Source: Mesaphorura yosii
Lineage: Eukaryota > Arthropoda > Collembola > Poduromorpha > Tullbergiidae
DNA length: 53,029 nucleotides
NCBI GenBank assembly: GCA_009869945.1
Contig: WIXG01000464.1
Coordinates: 1-53,029 of the forward strand
Reading direction: 5' to 3'
Below are positions 10,687 through 20,913 of the stretch, piece after piece. How positions within the stretch are numbered: the first letter of the stretch is position 1; the number at the start of each line of letters is the position of its first letter. The translations under genes were made by a program, and so were the position numbers. The notes under the pieces were generated by a model that had not been told where the DNA came from, searched no databases, and saw only the letters and a list, made by a program, of their open reading frames with translations.

Positions 10687-13600
10687 ATGCTGATCGCTTC
10701 CTTACTTTTCTTTGCCGCCCAATTTCTCCTGGCAGTGGCGCAAGACGAATACGAGTTAACAATACTCGACGACACCGCCTTGATCCATCCGACAAGTTTC
10801 CCAATTGCAGTGTACGACGGGGATGAAACAGTGTACTTGCTTGGAGGTAACATCGATCCAGGCGTAGCCCTGACGGATACCTACAAATTCCACCTAGATA
10901 TAGAGAGCATTGTAGAATGGGGCAAAATGCCAAAGCCGGGCGCCTACCGGCGACACGGCGCAGCCGTCTGGACAGGTGTGGAGAGTGGTGAGTATATTTA
11001 CTACTTTGGCGGCGAATCCGATTCCGAACACAACGAGATTTGGAGAATGGACGTTCACACGGAAGATCCTTCGACTTGGGAGGAAGTGGCGGTGCTCCAG
11101 AACCCCAGCACCTTCATGTCAGCCTTCTGGGACGGAGGAGATTTTGTTTTCGTCCTTGGAGGCACTGGTGGCAGTTCAAGCATTTGGAAACTTAAAATAA
11201 GCACGGGCGATTTTGATTTCGTGAATGGGGTTCTCCCAGCAGGAGGCCTTTACGGCGCGGGGATGGCGTGGAACGCGGAGCACGGACGGGTGTACATGTT
11301 TGGTGGGATAGACACACAACACCGGCATAGCATCCTTGCCTACGACCCAGCTATTGATGAGGTATTTAACATGGAAGCCACACTTACTATGTCTCTTGCG
11401 TATTCGTGTGCAGTTTGGGCAAACGGATCCGGGTACATAATTGGCGGACAACCCGGGAATTCACAAATGCCCGACGTCATGGTACAGCGATTTACGGAAG
11501 AGACGGGTGTGGAAGAATTGCAGGTTATCAACCAAATACTGAATACACGTGGCAGTGGTTGCGTGTATGCGGAGTTGGAGAATCGGATTTACATTTTTGG
11601 TGGGGCACTGACTCAGGAAGGCGGCACTCAGAGTTGGATGGGGGAAATTATGTACATCACGCTAGGGCCGGGGTCGACGAGACCGACGGTGCCAACTACT
11701 ACAGTGGACCCCACCACCACGACAGAGGATCCCATCACAACGACAGAAGAACCTACAGTCACGACAGAAGACCCTACAGACACGACAGAAGACCCTACAG
11801 ACACGACAGAAGAACCTACAGTCACGACAGAAGACCCTACAGACACGACAGAAGGCACTACAGACACGACAGAAGGCACTACAGACACGACAGAAGAACC
11901 TACAGTCACGACAGAAGACCCTACAGACACGACAGAAGGCACTACAGACACGACAGAAGGCACTACAGTCACGACAGAAGACCCTACAGACACGACAGAA
12001 GGCACTACAGACACGACAGAAGAACCTACAATCACGTCAGAAGACCCTACAACCACGACAGAAGGCACTACAGACATCACAGAAGACCCTACAACCACGA
12101 CAGAAGGCACTACAGACATCACAGAAGACCCTACAACCACGACAGAAAGCACTACAGTCATCACAGAAGACCCTACAGACACGACAGAAGGCACTACAGA
12201 CATCACAGAAGACCCTACAACCACGACGGAGGATCCTAGCATAACGACGGAGGAGCTGCCCAGCCCAACTGACGCATCAGCCGCCACCAGCACGAAACCG
12301 CCAACGCCTCCTACGACGGAGGAGCTACCCAGCCCAACTGACGCACCAACCACCACCAGCACGAAACCGCCAACGCCTCCTACGACGGAGGACCCTCCAA
12401 AGCGCACGACCACGGAGGAGCCGAACAGCACCCACCCTCCAGGTTAGTAACTCTAGTTGCCTGTCGTTGCCTAAGCATACAACTACTGAATTCTTTCCCT
12501 GGTCTCAGACTGCAGTGCCTACGACAAGTACCAGGTCCTGTATGAAGCGACAGCTGGTGAATACGCCCACCGCCGTTGCCCAGGAGCGGGCACTACCGGT
12601 CAAACTTCCTGGTACTGCCTCCCAGCAGGAGGAACCTTCAACGGCTCAAATCCAGACTACAGCAACTGCCGGAGCTCCTGGCTAGAAGAAATCGAGAAGG
12701 AAGTCAATCCGGGAGCCCCCTTCGATCCAGCTACGGCAATAGAGCTCCTCCGCTCCATGCGGGAGAACGTCGAGAATGCAGCGGATAACTATGCAAACAA
12801 TGCGACTTACTTTGGCCACGAAATTTCGAAGCTGTTCACGTTAGGGGAATTGATTCTGGAATTGGTCACGGATTCGGCGAGCCTAAGCCAGTTGGAAACG
12901 TTATTGGCGGACACGGTTCGCATCTTTGAGGGTATTCTGGTGTTTGAGGATCCATGGCAGGAGCTTGGCACCGGTGACAGGCTGGCAGCCGCCACAATCT
13001 TCCTGGCCGCCAGTGACAGCAATGGAATTCGATTGGGAAATAAATACAAGACCCAGGCTGCAGTCGCCGTCAACATCCCACCATACCGAAAAACAATCGA
13101 CGAAGGCGGACAGACTCAGCTTATGTCTGGAATGGAGCCAACTGCTAGCCCTAGGAGAGTGACATTTCCCGAAGTATACACCTCCTCAGACTCCAGCATC
13201 GAACTCCCTTCCGACTGGGCGTCCCACTTCCCCCACGATGATCAAGTCTCTTTCACGAGCTTCAAACTCTCCGCCGAATACCTGAATAAGATTCTCCCAG
13301 CCGAAGGAGCCTTCGATCCGGACCACGTTGAGCAGCAACAGGAGCACGGTAGAGGTGTCATTTTGAACGGACCCCTAATGGCGTTCACACTGGATGACCC
13401 CACACCACCGGCCCTGACGGACGCACCCCTGGCGGCGTCTGGCCAAGGTGTCCGAGTAGCCGTAACAATCCAGCATGACGTCCCGGCCTGGGGTTCGGGT
13501 ACCTACAAAGTAAGACGTAAGCTCCACCCTGGCGAGAGGCCCAAAGCTGTACTCGAATCTGCCCGTTGTGTTTACTGGAACCCCGCCCGGCTCCGTTGGG

Positions 13601-14637
13601 CTTCAGACGGGTGCTGGCGAACTCTCATCGGCCCACACAGCTCCGTGTGCGAGTGTGACCACCTGACATCATTCGCAGTCATCATGGACTTGCACGAGTA
13701 CGTCGGGAAGGACAAAGCGCTAGAGATCATGACATGGATCCTGAGCACTTTGTCCATCATGTGTCTCCTGGCCTGCATCCTCGTATTCCTGTACGCGACC
13801 CGTCCAGGTCAGCGCCAGCTTTTCTCCTCCCACCCCCGAAATGAGCTGACACTCCACCTTTGCATCGCCCTGCTCGTGTCCAACCTGCAGGTCCTCATCA
13901 CGATGGACAAAGACTTCCTACACCTGAGCAATGGCGCCTGCATAGGAGCCGCCATCGCCCTCCATTACACCCTGCTCTGCTCCTTCGCGTGGATGGCGCT
14001 GGAGGGGGTGCTGTTGACCAAACGTGTGTTCGTCGACGTATTCCACACCGGGCGAGAGCACAAGCTCGTATTCCGGGTTGCAGGCTACTTGGTGCCAGCC
14101 CTAATCGTGGGGGCGACGTGCGCCCTTAATTTTGCACGGGGTGATGAAGCGTACGGAGGCGACGCCTACTGCTGGCTGCAGGGCGAATACTTGTGGGGAT
14201 TCATGGGGCCTGCAGCCACCGCCGTAGCTTTCAATACCGTGGTCCTCTTCGCCTCGGTAAGAAAATCATACCGGCTTCATTACCATTCAAAGATCGCCGT
14301 GAAGAGGCAGGCAAAGTCGGTTCAGTTCTGGATCCAAGGGTCACTGAACCTGACGGTGATTATGGGCATTACTTGGGCCTTTGGCTTTCTAATGCTTATC
14401 CGTAATGAGCACATCGCCCGATTTGCGGCGTACGTGTTCACTGCTTTTAACGCAGCTCAGGGCGTGTTTATATTCATGTTTCATGTAGCATCGAATAAGA
14501 AGGTTCGGACACACTTCTCGAGTATAGTCTCAAGGACAAGATCAGGCGGAGGAGAGACAGGGACCACGAATGCGAGCAAGTACTCCCGGAAGGCTTCGCG
14601 ACCCAATCTGAGTCGTAGTCAGCAGAACAAAGATTAA
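10687..14637 (+). CDS. adhesion GPCR with kelch-propeller ectodomain
   Basis: Two exons, 10687-12442 and 12509-14637, joined by a 66-base phase-1 intron (donor GTTAGT, acceptor CTCAG), giving about 1294 residues. Order: signal peptide (1-19, LLFFAAQFLLAVA); kelch-like propeller (about 40-320) with blade motifs such as YLLGGN, IYYFGGE, VFVLGG, VYMFGGI, YIIGGQ, IYIFGG; Thr-rich stalk (about 335-575) from a minisatellite; HormR domain (587-650; ATAGEYAHRRCP and four or more Cys); GAIN region (about 660-935); GPS with C939, a Trp-x-x-x-GC motif, CECDHLTSF and predicted cleavage between L971 and T972; seven helices from about 988; and a basic Ser-rich tail of about 40 residues. HormR-GAIN-7TM is the latrophilin-type core, but the usual lectin and olfactomedin domains are replaced by kelch repeats. 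Likely a cell-surface adhesion receptor; ligand and G protein unknown. Domain calls are by eye, the 7TM and GPS strongest. Confidence 0.88.
11690..12240 (+). repeat. in-frame coding minisatellite (Thr-rich stalk)
   Basis: Tandem array of related 18-, 27- and 36-base units built from ACGACAGAAG plus CACTACAGAC, CCCTACAGAC or AACCTACAGTC. All unit lengths are multiples of three, so the GPCR frame is kept, and it encodes TTEDPTDTTEGTTD-like blocks. All three forward frames and one reverse frame are stop-free here because of the unit composition. Expect O-glycosylation of the encoded stalk and length variation between individuals. Confidence 0.9.
12241..12442 (+). repeat. Pro-rich 66-base duplication at stalk base
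   Basis: Two near-identical units encode TEELPSPTDA followed by a Thr/Ser/Ala run and STKPPTPPTTE, near 12246-12318 and 12318-12390. They form the membrane-proximal end of the mucin-like stalk before the HormR exon. Confidence 0.75.
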
Positions 14638-15052
14638 TTTATTTGAATTAACTGAAAATTAACTAACCCAACCGAATGAACGATATACAATCAATTAAAT
14701 GAATATCCGACTTTGGTCGCTACTTCGTGGATTATCTTTCCAAAATGGGCCCACAGAACTTTTGCTGATTGTGAGATAATGTAACATGTAATGTCATGTC
14801 CGTACCTCATCAAATGTATTGCAATAATAATGATTAGGCACGTCGCGCATGCGATGACTATATTGCGAAAGGTTGCAATGCAAATCTTGCAAATACGTAA
14901 GGTGCAGGCGCAGGTCTTGAAGGAATGGAGAGATCATCAGATCACTGCAGCATTCAGCCTGCAACCTGAATTTCTAAAATTCCAAAATTTTCCAAAATTG
15001 ACATTCGCATTCGCATCTTTTGCAACTGAATCTATGCTCAGGCATGGTTCGC
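14638..15052. other. intergenic between GPCR and subtilase
   Basis: About 415 AT-rich bases. It contains ATTAAA at about 14694 (possible polyadenylation of the GPCR transcript) and no supported gene. Confidence 0.5.
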
Positions 15053-15058
15053 TATAAA
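15053..15058 (+). promoter_or_regulatory. TATA box of subtilase 1
   Basis: TATAAA in TTCGCTATAAAACCAG, 70 bases before the ATG. A start site about 30 bases on would leave a 5' UTR of about 35-40 bases. Confidence 0.5.
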
Positions 15059-15122
15059 ACCAGTGCCACTTAATCCTTGACTTAGTAGTTCACTTTTTGC
15101 TTCTTGATCCACTTTTAAAAAA

Positions 15123-16828
15123 ATGGCACGATTCGTCCCACTTTGCCTCTGCTTGGCACTTGTCATCATCGTCATCGTCACTGGATCAATGGGTTCCCCA
15201 CCAGCAGCCACTCCAGCCAGTGCCAGTAAGATTAATCCTTTACTTCATAAAACCCTGGCTTCCAAGGATCGCGTCAACATCCTCGTCTCAATGAAAGAAA
15301 GCAATGCAGCCACATTGGCCCAACTCGATGCTAACATCTTCCCCAGCCGTAGTGAGAAAGCAGCTGCTGTCTACACTTCACTCAAGACCTTTGCTGACAA
15401 TTGCCAGGGCTCTGTACTTAAAATGATCCACTCACCAAGACTCTTCCCACCCAGCCACGTCCGTACTTTTTGGATCTCCAACCAAATCTATATACAAAAT
15501 GCTGACAAGGAACTCATCAATGACCTTGCTGAAAATGAAGATGTTGGTTCTATTGATGAAGAAGTAATCATCCGTCTTGAGAACCCTGTCTTGAAATCAT
15601 CCTTGGTTAATGAGGACGACAGCACTCAACTTGAATGGGGTATTGAGAAAATCGACACTCAAGACGCATGGAATCTTACTGGGTCACAAGGTGAAGGTGT
15701 TATTGTCGGTATCATTGACACGGGTGCTCGATATACACATGAGCTACTTATAGGTAGTATAGTACACATAAAGTCCTGCTCTGTGCCCATCTTATGCCCA
15801 TATATGGTTTTATGACACTTATTTATTTTATAGACAGCTACAAAAATGATAACTTTTCATGGTATGATCCATATAACAATGAACCCAATCCAACTGATGG
15901 GTTTGGACATGGTACACATGTTACTGGAACTATTGCTGGATCGGGTGGTATTGGTGTTGCTCCAGGTGCAAAATGGATTGCATGTAAAGGTCTACGTGAT
16001 GATGGTTCAGGGACAAATGCTGGTCTTCTTGCATGTGGTGAATTCATAGCATGTCCACATGACCCACAAGGAAATAATCCAGACTGTAGTCAAGCACCTG
16101 AAATCTGTTCAAATTCTTGGGGTGGGAATGGTGGAGATTCCTGGTAAGTGAATTGAGTATAATTGAGTAGTTGACACGTCACTATGATTATTACTATAAG
16201 CATTGTGTACTTGTGTAGGTACGACTCTACCATCGAGGTGTGGCATGCTGTTGGTATCATTCCAGTCTTTGCTAATGGTAACTTTGGACCTGGCTGTAGT
16301 ACGACTGCTTCACCAGCTGATTCGGCTGCTGATGTGATTGCTGTTGCTGCTACAACGCCGAGCGATGGAATTGCTTCATTTAGTTCACGTGGGCCAGCAA
16401 ATTCTGGGAGCCAAAAACCACAACTCTCTGCTCCTGGTGTTGACATTCGTTCGGCTTCAAATGAATCTGATACTGGCTTAGTAACTCTGTCTGGAACTTC
16501 TATGGCATGCCCACATGTTTGTAAGTATATACATCTCAATTTCATTACTTGCACTGAAATTAAATGGATTTCTTAGCTTCGATCATGATTACAATTCTGT
16601 CATTCATTTCTTTCAGCTGGTGTTGCTGCTCTGATGCTAGCCAGTAATCCCAACATTACTTACGTCACTTTGAAAAATATTCTTCAAGACAATGCTGATC
16701 GTAATCTTGAATTCTCTAATGAAATCTGTGATGCAGTTAATGACAGCACTTTCCCCAATTTCATCTTTGGATTTGGACGTCTCAATGCCTTCCGTGCTGT
16801 CAATGCTACTTTGGCCATGATGAACTAA
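15123..16828 (+). CDS. secreted subtilisin-like serine protease (S8), four exons
   Basis: Exons 15123-15753, 15834-16143, 16219-16520 and 16617-16828, with introns of 80, 75 and 96 bases. Phases 1, 2 and 1 fit exactly and give 484 residues. A signal peptide (LCLCLALVIIVIVTGSMG) is followed by a propeptide-like region, then the S8 domain: Asp in GIIDTGAR (D199), His in DGFGHGTHVTGTIAG, oxyanion Asn in FANGNFG, and Ser in GTSMACPHV. All triad residues are present. The signature GVAPGAKWIACKG and NPDCSQAPEICSNSWG resemble bacillopeptidase F/Vpr-like subtilases. Presumed extracellular digestion or defence; substrate unknown. The gene has AT-leaning codon choice and ends with a phase-consistent last exon. 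It is a paralogue of the intronless gene at 36.4 kb (both share KNDxxSWYDP and PNFxFGFGRLxA-type endings). Confidence 0.92.
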
Positions 16829-17734
16829 CCCAAGCTGATGTATAATTTTGCTGCTTAGTTCGTTTGATAGCAATTGATTTCATACTACATGATTGAATTC
16901 AAGCAATCCTGACATCACAATTTCTGAATGTTTGTGAATATTGATAGTAAATGCTTACTTGAGAGATTTGACACTAAAATTCATTAACGACGAACTTCCT
17001 TACCCCCGGAGACTCATTTTTAAATTTTGTGGTCATTTGCATTTGTATTTTCATTTGCGACGCCGTGCATTTGAAGAATCCACGTGCAAAGTCATTTGCT
17101 AGTTATACATTTGCAATTAGTTTCGTGCTTTATCACTAAATGAATTCAAGTGCCTGGTTCTACTTGATCCAGTGTTGTCTTTTTGGCCACTTTGGGGGCT
17201 TTTGGCCAGCCGGCCGGCCAAAATTGGCTGAAACGGCCGAAATGCGCAGGCAAAACTAATGGTGCGTTTGCTCGCAGTCGCAGTAATTGTAGTGCGGTAA
17301 CTTAGATTGCCTCAATTTCGGCCATTTTGGCCGCCTCCAATAGGATGGCCAAAATCCATTTCAGCTATAATGCGAGTTTACCTGTCCTAATTACAATGAG
17401 TGAGGCTTGGCTCCAAGTTGAGTGACTGACGACTGAGCCACGTCACCAGCTCAATGACAATGAAATACAAACGAATCGCACGCATGAAAGATTTCACTGG
17501 CAATGATTGTATACAATGGCTTTCCAAGCCGACAATGCACTGGATTTCAAGTCCTGCTGTTGTGAGGATCGTCGTATTCGAACAAGCCCATTAAGATGCA
17601 GTCACATCTTTCCGGAACCCGCCACGAAACATGCCGAGATGGAAAAGTTCAACAATGGAATCGTTAAGCGCTAGTGACAATTCCATTGTCTACTTGTGTA
17701 TTGCCTTGTCAATAGTGTCATTGCGTTGTTGCAG
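16829..17734. other. intergenic, no gene seen
   Basis: Contains a short stretch rich in GGCCA/TGGCC (17175-17350; TTTTGGCCAGCCGGCCGGCC and repeated TTTTGGCC) that could fold. No ORF of note. Confidence 0.5.
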
Positions 17735-17922
17735 GTCTGCGGAGAAATAGTCTCCCAGTGGTGGTCCGACAATAATGTGATTTTCTTAATTTTTGAAAAG
17801 TATGAATGGCACAAGCCGTGTGTCGTTGAGAACTGCGTGGACACCGGAAGGGACTTGTTTTCCGTTGCAAATATTTACTACTCATTTCGTCTCGGCCAAC
17901 TTGCCGACCTCAACAATTACAG
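17735..17922 (+). pseudogene. possible beta/gamma-crystallin-like exon
   Basis: An open stretch flanked by an acceptor-like TTGCAG and a donor-like AGGTTTGT. It encodes NNVIFLIFEKYEWHKPCVV, then a Cys and NIYYSFRLG. The layout (aromatic-x-aromatic strand, Cys, then an N-x-x-x-S-x-R-x-G end) resembles a single crystallin Greek-key motif, as found in many secreted arthropod proteins. No start exon or partner exon could be found, so it is either one exon of an undetected gene or a relic. The assignment is tentative. Confidence 0.27.
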
Positions 17923-18617
17923 GTTTGTTACTCTGGAGACCAGGGACCTCCAAAGCTGAAATGTCTCCGTGCCATTGCCTGTGGCTGTGGCAAGATATCT
18001 GAAGCTGGCTCTGGCTGAGACCGGGACGAGAGCTGCGGCGCTTTTCGCAACTAGGCTCGTTGCTACTCAGTTGAAGCAGATGGAGAAAGCTAAGGTTGAA
18101 GGTGCGAAGAAACGTAAGGCTCCTTCTCGCCGATGTGACTCACCAACTGGCTGGTAAACCAGTTTACTGCTCGTTTTGATGACACCATCTTTTTTTATTA
18201 GACTTATAGTTGACGTACACATAAGATAAGATTTGAATAAAACCTACATTCTTTTCTGTTCTGTTACTTCCATGATGATTGTCATTGTCATTCCAAGACT
18301 ATTAGAATTAGAATGCGGATAAGAATTCCGAATCAGGGGGAGCAGGTGAATATGGCTACAGCACGACCGTCTACAGCTTAACCCAAGCCTCAGCCATTGG
18401 AATGGAATTCAAGGCTAAATATTTTACGCCGGGAATGCGCTTCGTTCAATTTCTTAATCGGATGATCATTACAGCTTTCAGCAACAATTCGCATCTCGAA
18501 TGTGCGATTTGCCTTTGGCATGTGAGACTGGTTGGCATTGGCCTCCAGATTCTTCATTCACCAGCTTCTGGTTTCCTCGCGGTTCGGTTTCCATCTTCAG
18601 TTCAGTTCTCGTTCGCC
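17923..18617. other. intergenic / 5' region of FAD oxidase gene
   Basis: The frame of the downstream oxidase stays open back to 18402, but the extra 72 codons are not family-like. No supported gene. Confidence 0.4.
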
Positions 18618-20243
18618 ATGCTTTTCGCGCAGTTCACGTTCACGCTCTTTCTTGTGGCCCCTACGATCCCTGCCGGGGCCAATAAGGAGATCGGAGGCTA
18701 CAACTACAACTCTAGCATCAGCACCACCACCAGCCTCCAAAGAGCCCACGTCCAGTACGGTCACGTCCACCTCTTCGTCCTGAAACTCTGCCTCTTCGGC
18801 TCCGGACTTTACCCAGATCAACTGATTGCCAGGGACGACCCATCAACCTCCACTCGTCGCCTTTACGCTGAACTGAACTACCAATGGACCACTGTTAACG
18901 GTGAAATCGAGCCATTAGCCTACCTCCTTCCGACTTCAACCTTCGAAGTCTCCGTCGCCGTCCGCTGCTCCAAGCGGGCAGGCGTTCGGATCGTGCCTCG
19001 CAGTGGCGGCCATTCCTACATGAAGTTTGGGTTCGGGGACGAGCACACCCTTGTCGTGGACCTGCAAAAGATGAACAGAGTGACCGTCGTGCAGGAAGGG
19101 AAGACCAAGATCAGCAGGGCGGTGGCGCTCGTCGGTGGTGGAGCTCGAGGAGGCCAAATTCAGTACGAACTTATTAAACCAGGCCGGGGCTTCGTGGCAT
19201 CGACGGGAATCTGCCCTCAGGTCGGAATCTCAGGTTTTGCCCTCGGCGGGGGGTTTGGCTACTTTGCCAGACGCTTTGGGCTTGGATCTGACAACCTACT
19301 CGGGGTGAGGATGGTTGACGCAGAAGGAGCTGTCCGTGACGTGAACTACGACACCGATCCCAACCTGTACTGGGCCCTTCGAGGAGGTGGAGGAGGTAAC
19401 TTCGGAATTGTGACGAGGCTCACACTTCGCATCCACGCGGCGCCGAGCGAGATCACTTTCGCAGTCGCCCATTGGAATCTGACTGACTTCCCAGGTGTTT
19501 TTAAGGCCTGGCAGACATGGATTTACAGTTACCCGCCGAGGCACACAGGCTCCGTTATGCTCGTGACTGGAAAGGATGTAACCTTGGAGCTGTGGAGCAT
19601 GCGAGACGACGACGGAGGTGGCAGCGAGGGGGAGGTTCGACGGATTCTGGCGCGATTCCCATCAATCGCCAGTGGATCGCTAACCCTGAATGTCTTCACG
19701 ATGCCTGAATTCTTCCTGAACAGAGGCCAACTCTTCACGTCCACTCGGCTGACCGACATCTCCCAACTGCCCAACATTACAAAGTACGAACCCCCACGAT
19801 GGAGGCGAGTCAAGTCCTTCTACGTGGATCGGATTCTGTCTCATGACCAGAAGGTGGACCAACTCTTTGCTCTAATCCAAGACTACGTGTCCGCAGGCGG
19901 AGGGTCGGGATCGCTTGTTCTGGAGCACTACGGAGGAGCCGTGAACGACCTGAGCCCTTCGGACACCGCATTCGTTCACCGAGCATTGTATGACGTTTTT
20001 ATGCGTGTCTTCTCAAAGGACACGAACGCAGACCTGGCCGTGGAAGAGGCGGCTCTAGAGTTCTTCGAAGAAACCAAACGCCTACTTAGACACACCGAAT
20101 CTTACCAGAATTACTTGGACGAAAAGATGGAGGATTACTTGCAAAGGTATTATGGCTCCAATTTGGGGCGCCTGATCGCAGTGAAGAGGAGGGTGGACCC
20201 GGGCAACGTGTTTCGTAATTCGATGTCAATTCCTGTCCGCTGA
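18618..20243 (+). CDS. secreted BBE-like FAD-linked oxidase, bicovalent flavin type
   Basis: Single exon of 541 residues. The ATG at 18618 was chosen over the in-frame ATG at 18402 because it starts a clean signal peptide (MLFAQFTFTLFLVAPTIPAG). The FAD-binding (PCMH/FAD_binding_4) domain holds RSGGHSY with H132 and GICPQVGISGFALGGGFG with C199. In berberine-bridge-enzyme-like oxidases these two residues bind FAD covalently (8-alpha-histidyl and 6-S-cysteinyl). The BBE C-terminal domain ends with YYGSNLGRLIAVKRRVDPGNVF. The enzymes oxidise sugars, oligosaccharides or alkaloid-like alcohols and make hydrogen peroxide; the substrate here is unknown. Residues about 22-70, between the signal and the first conserved block, look poorly conserved. 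AATAAA at 20274-20279 marks the 3' end. The family is chiefly bacterial, fungal and plant, so horizontal origin is plausible but unproven. Confidence 0.9.
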   Translation: MLFAQFTFTLFLVAPTIPAGANKEIGGYNYNSSISTTTSLQRAHVQYGHVHLFVLKLCLFGSGLYPDQLIARDDPSTSTRRLYAELNYQWTTVNGEIEPLAYLLPTSTFEVSVAVRCSKRAGVRIVPRSGGHSYMKFGFGDEHTLVVDLQKMNRVTVVQEGKTKISRAVALVGGGARGGQIQYELIKPGRGFVASTGICPQVGISGFALGGGFGYFARRFGLGSDNLLGVRMVDAEGAVRDVNYDTDPNLYWALRGGGGGNFGIVTRLTLRIHAAPSEITFAVAHWNLTDFPGVFKAWQTWIYSYPPRHTGSVMLVTGKDVTLELWSMRDDDGGGSEGEVRRILARFPSIASGSLTLNVFTMPEFFLNRGQLFTSTRLTDISQLPNITKYEPPRWRRVKSFYVDRILSHDQKVDQLFALIQDYVSAGGGSGSLVLEHYGGAVNDLSPSDTAFVHRALYDVFMRVFSKDTNADLAVEEAALEFFEETKRLLRHTESYQNYLDEKMEDYLQRYYGSNLGRLIAVKRRVDPGNVFRNSMSIPVR

Positions 20244-20882
20244 TGCTGATGAATGCGTCAATTATACCATGCTAATAAAAATATTTGAAGTAAGAACTGC
20301 AGTTTTATTTAATCCGAAACTTACTCATCAAATTACAACAAGATCAAGTACTATAATGTAAAAGTATTCTAAACCTGAAAAGGTTTCTTTTACTTTATCA
20401 TATCAAAATCTTATCGGTTGTTAATCAGTTGCCTCTTACATGATGACTCATTTCGTCTTGCCTTTGCCATCGTCTGCTTGACCTTCTATTTCCATCGTCT
20501 CATCGTCGTCGCAGTCGCCGTCTTCTTCTTCCCCTTCGCTTCAGGAAGGTCTGTTTCCGGCTCTTTTGCCACCGTCATTCTTGGCCCCTTCTTATTTCGA
20601 AGTCCACGTCCCACAGGCCGACATGCGGGCTACTGTAATTGAGTGATGGTTCTTTTCCGTTTGGTGTTTCAATAGGCTTCAGGGATGATTGAATATTTGC
20701 TTTTGTTTTAACTTTCATAAGGGTGAAGAGCCAATAACAGTCAATTTTATAGTCAAGGCTTCAGAAGGTGCGTAGACTGGAAATTGGCAAATCCAATTCT
20801 GGATCTTTTTTTCTCGGATGTTCGACTAAATTGAATTTGAAATAGCGAATGACGAATTCGCTGGTTCCAACAATAAACACTA
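20244..20882. other. intergenic, no gene seen
   Basis: Low-complexity CGTCxTC-rich stretch at 20450-20560, reading as Lys/Glu-rich on the minus strand without a start or domain. AATAAA (TTTATT at 20883-20888) for the next minus-strand gene lies at the right end. Confidence 0.45.
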
Positions 20883-20913
20883 TTTATTGAATTGAATCAG
20901 GGAATATTGACGC

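Noticed and set aside
11406..12239. 277-codon ORF in a second forward frame with HDRRPYRHDRRHYRHD repeats
   Set aside because: It exists because the minisatellite units are multiples of three and stop-free in every frame. The GPCR frame has the signal peptide, kelch motifs and correct splice phase.
11628..12431. 267-codon antisense ORF rich in SVVSVGSS
   Set aside because: Mirror of the same minisatellite; low complexity and no splice or promoter context.
18402..18617. 72-codon N-terminal extension of the FAD oxidase
   Set aside because: The extension is not family-like and would bury the signal peptide that begins at 18618.
20418..20642. Hydrophobic 74-codon plus-strand ORF
   Set aside because: Produced by a CGTC/CTTC low-complexity stretch; no signal of coding on either strand.
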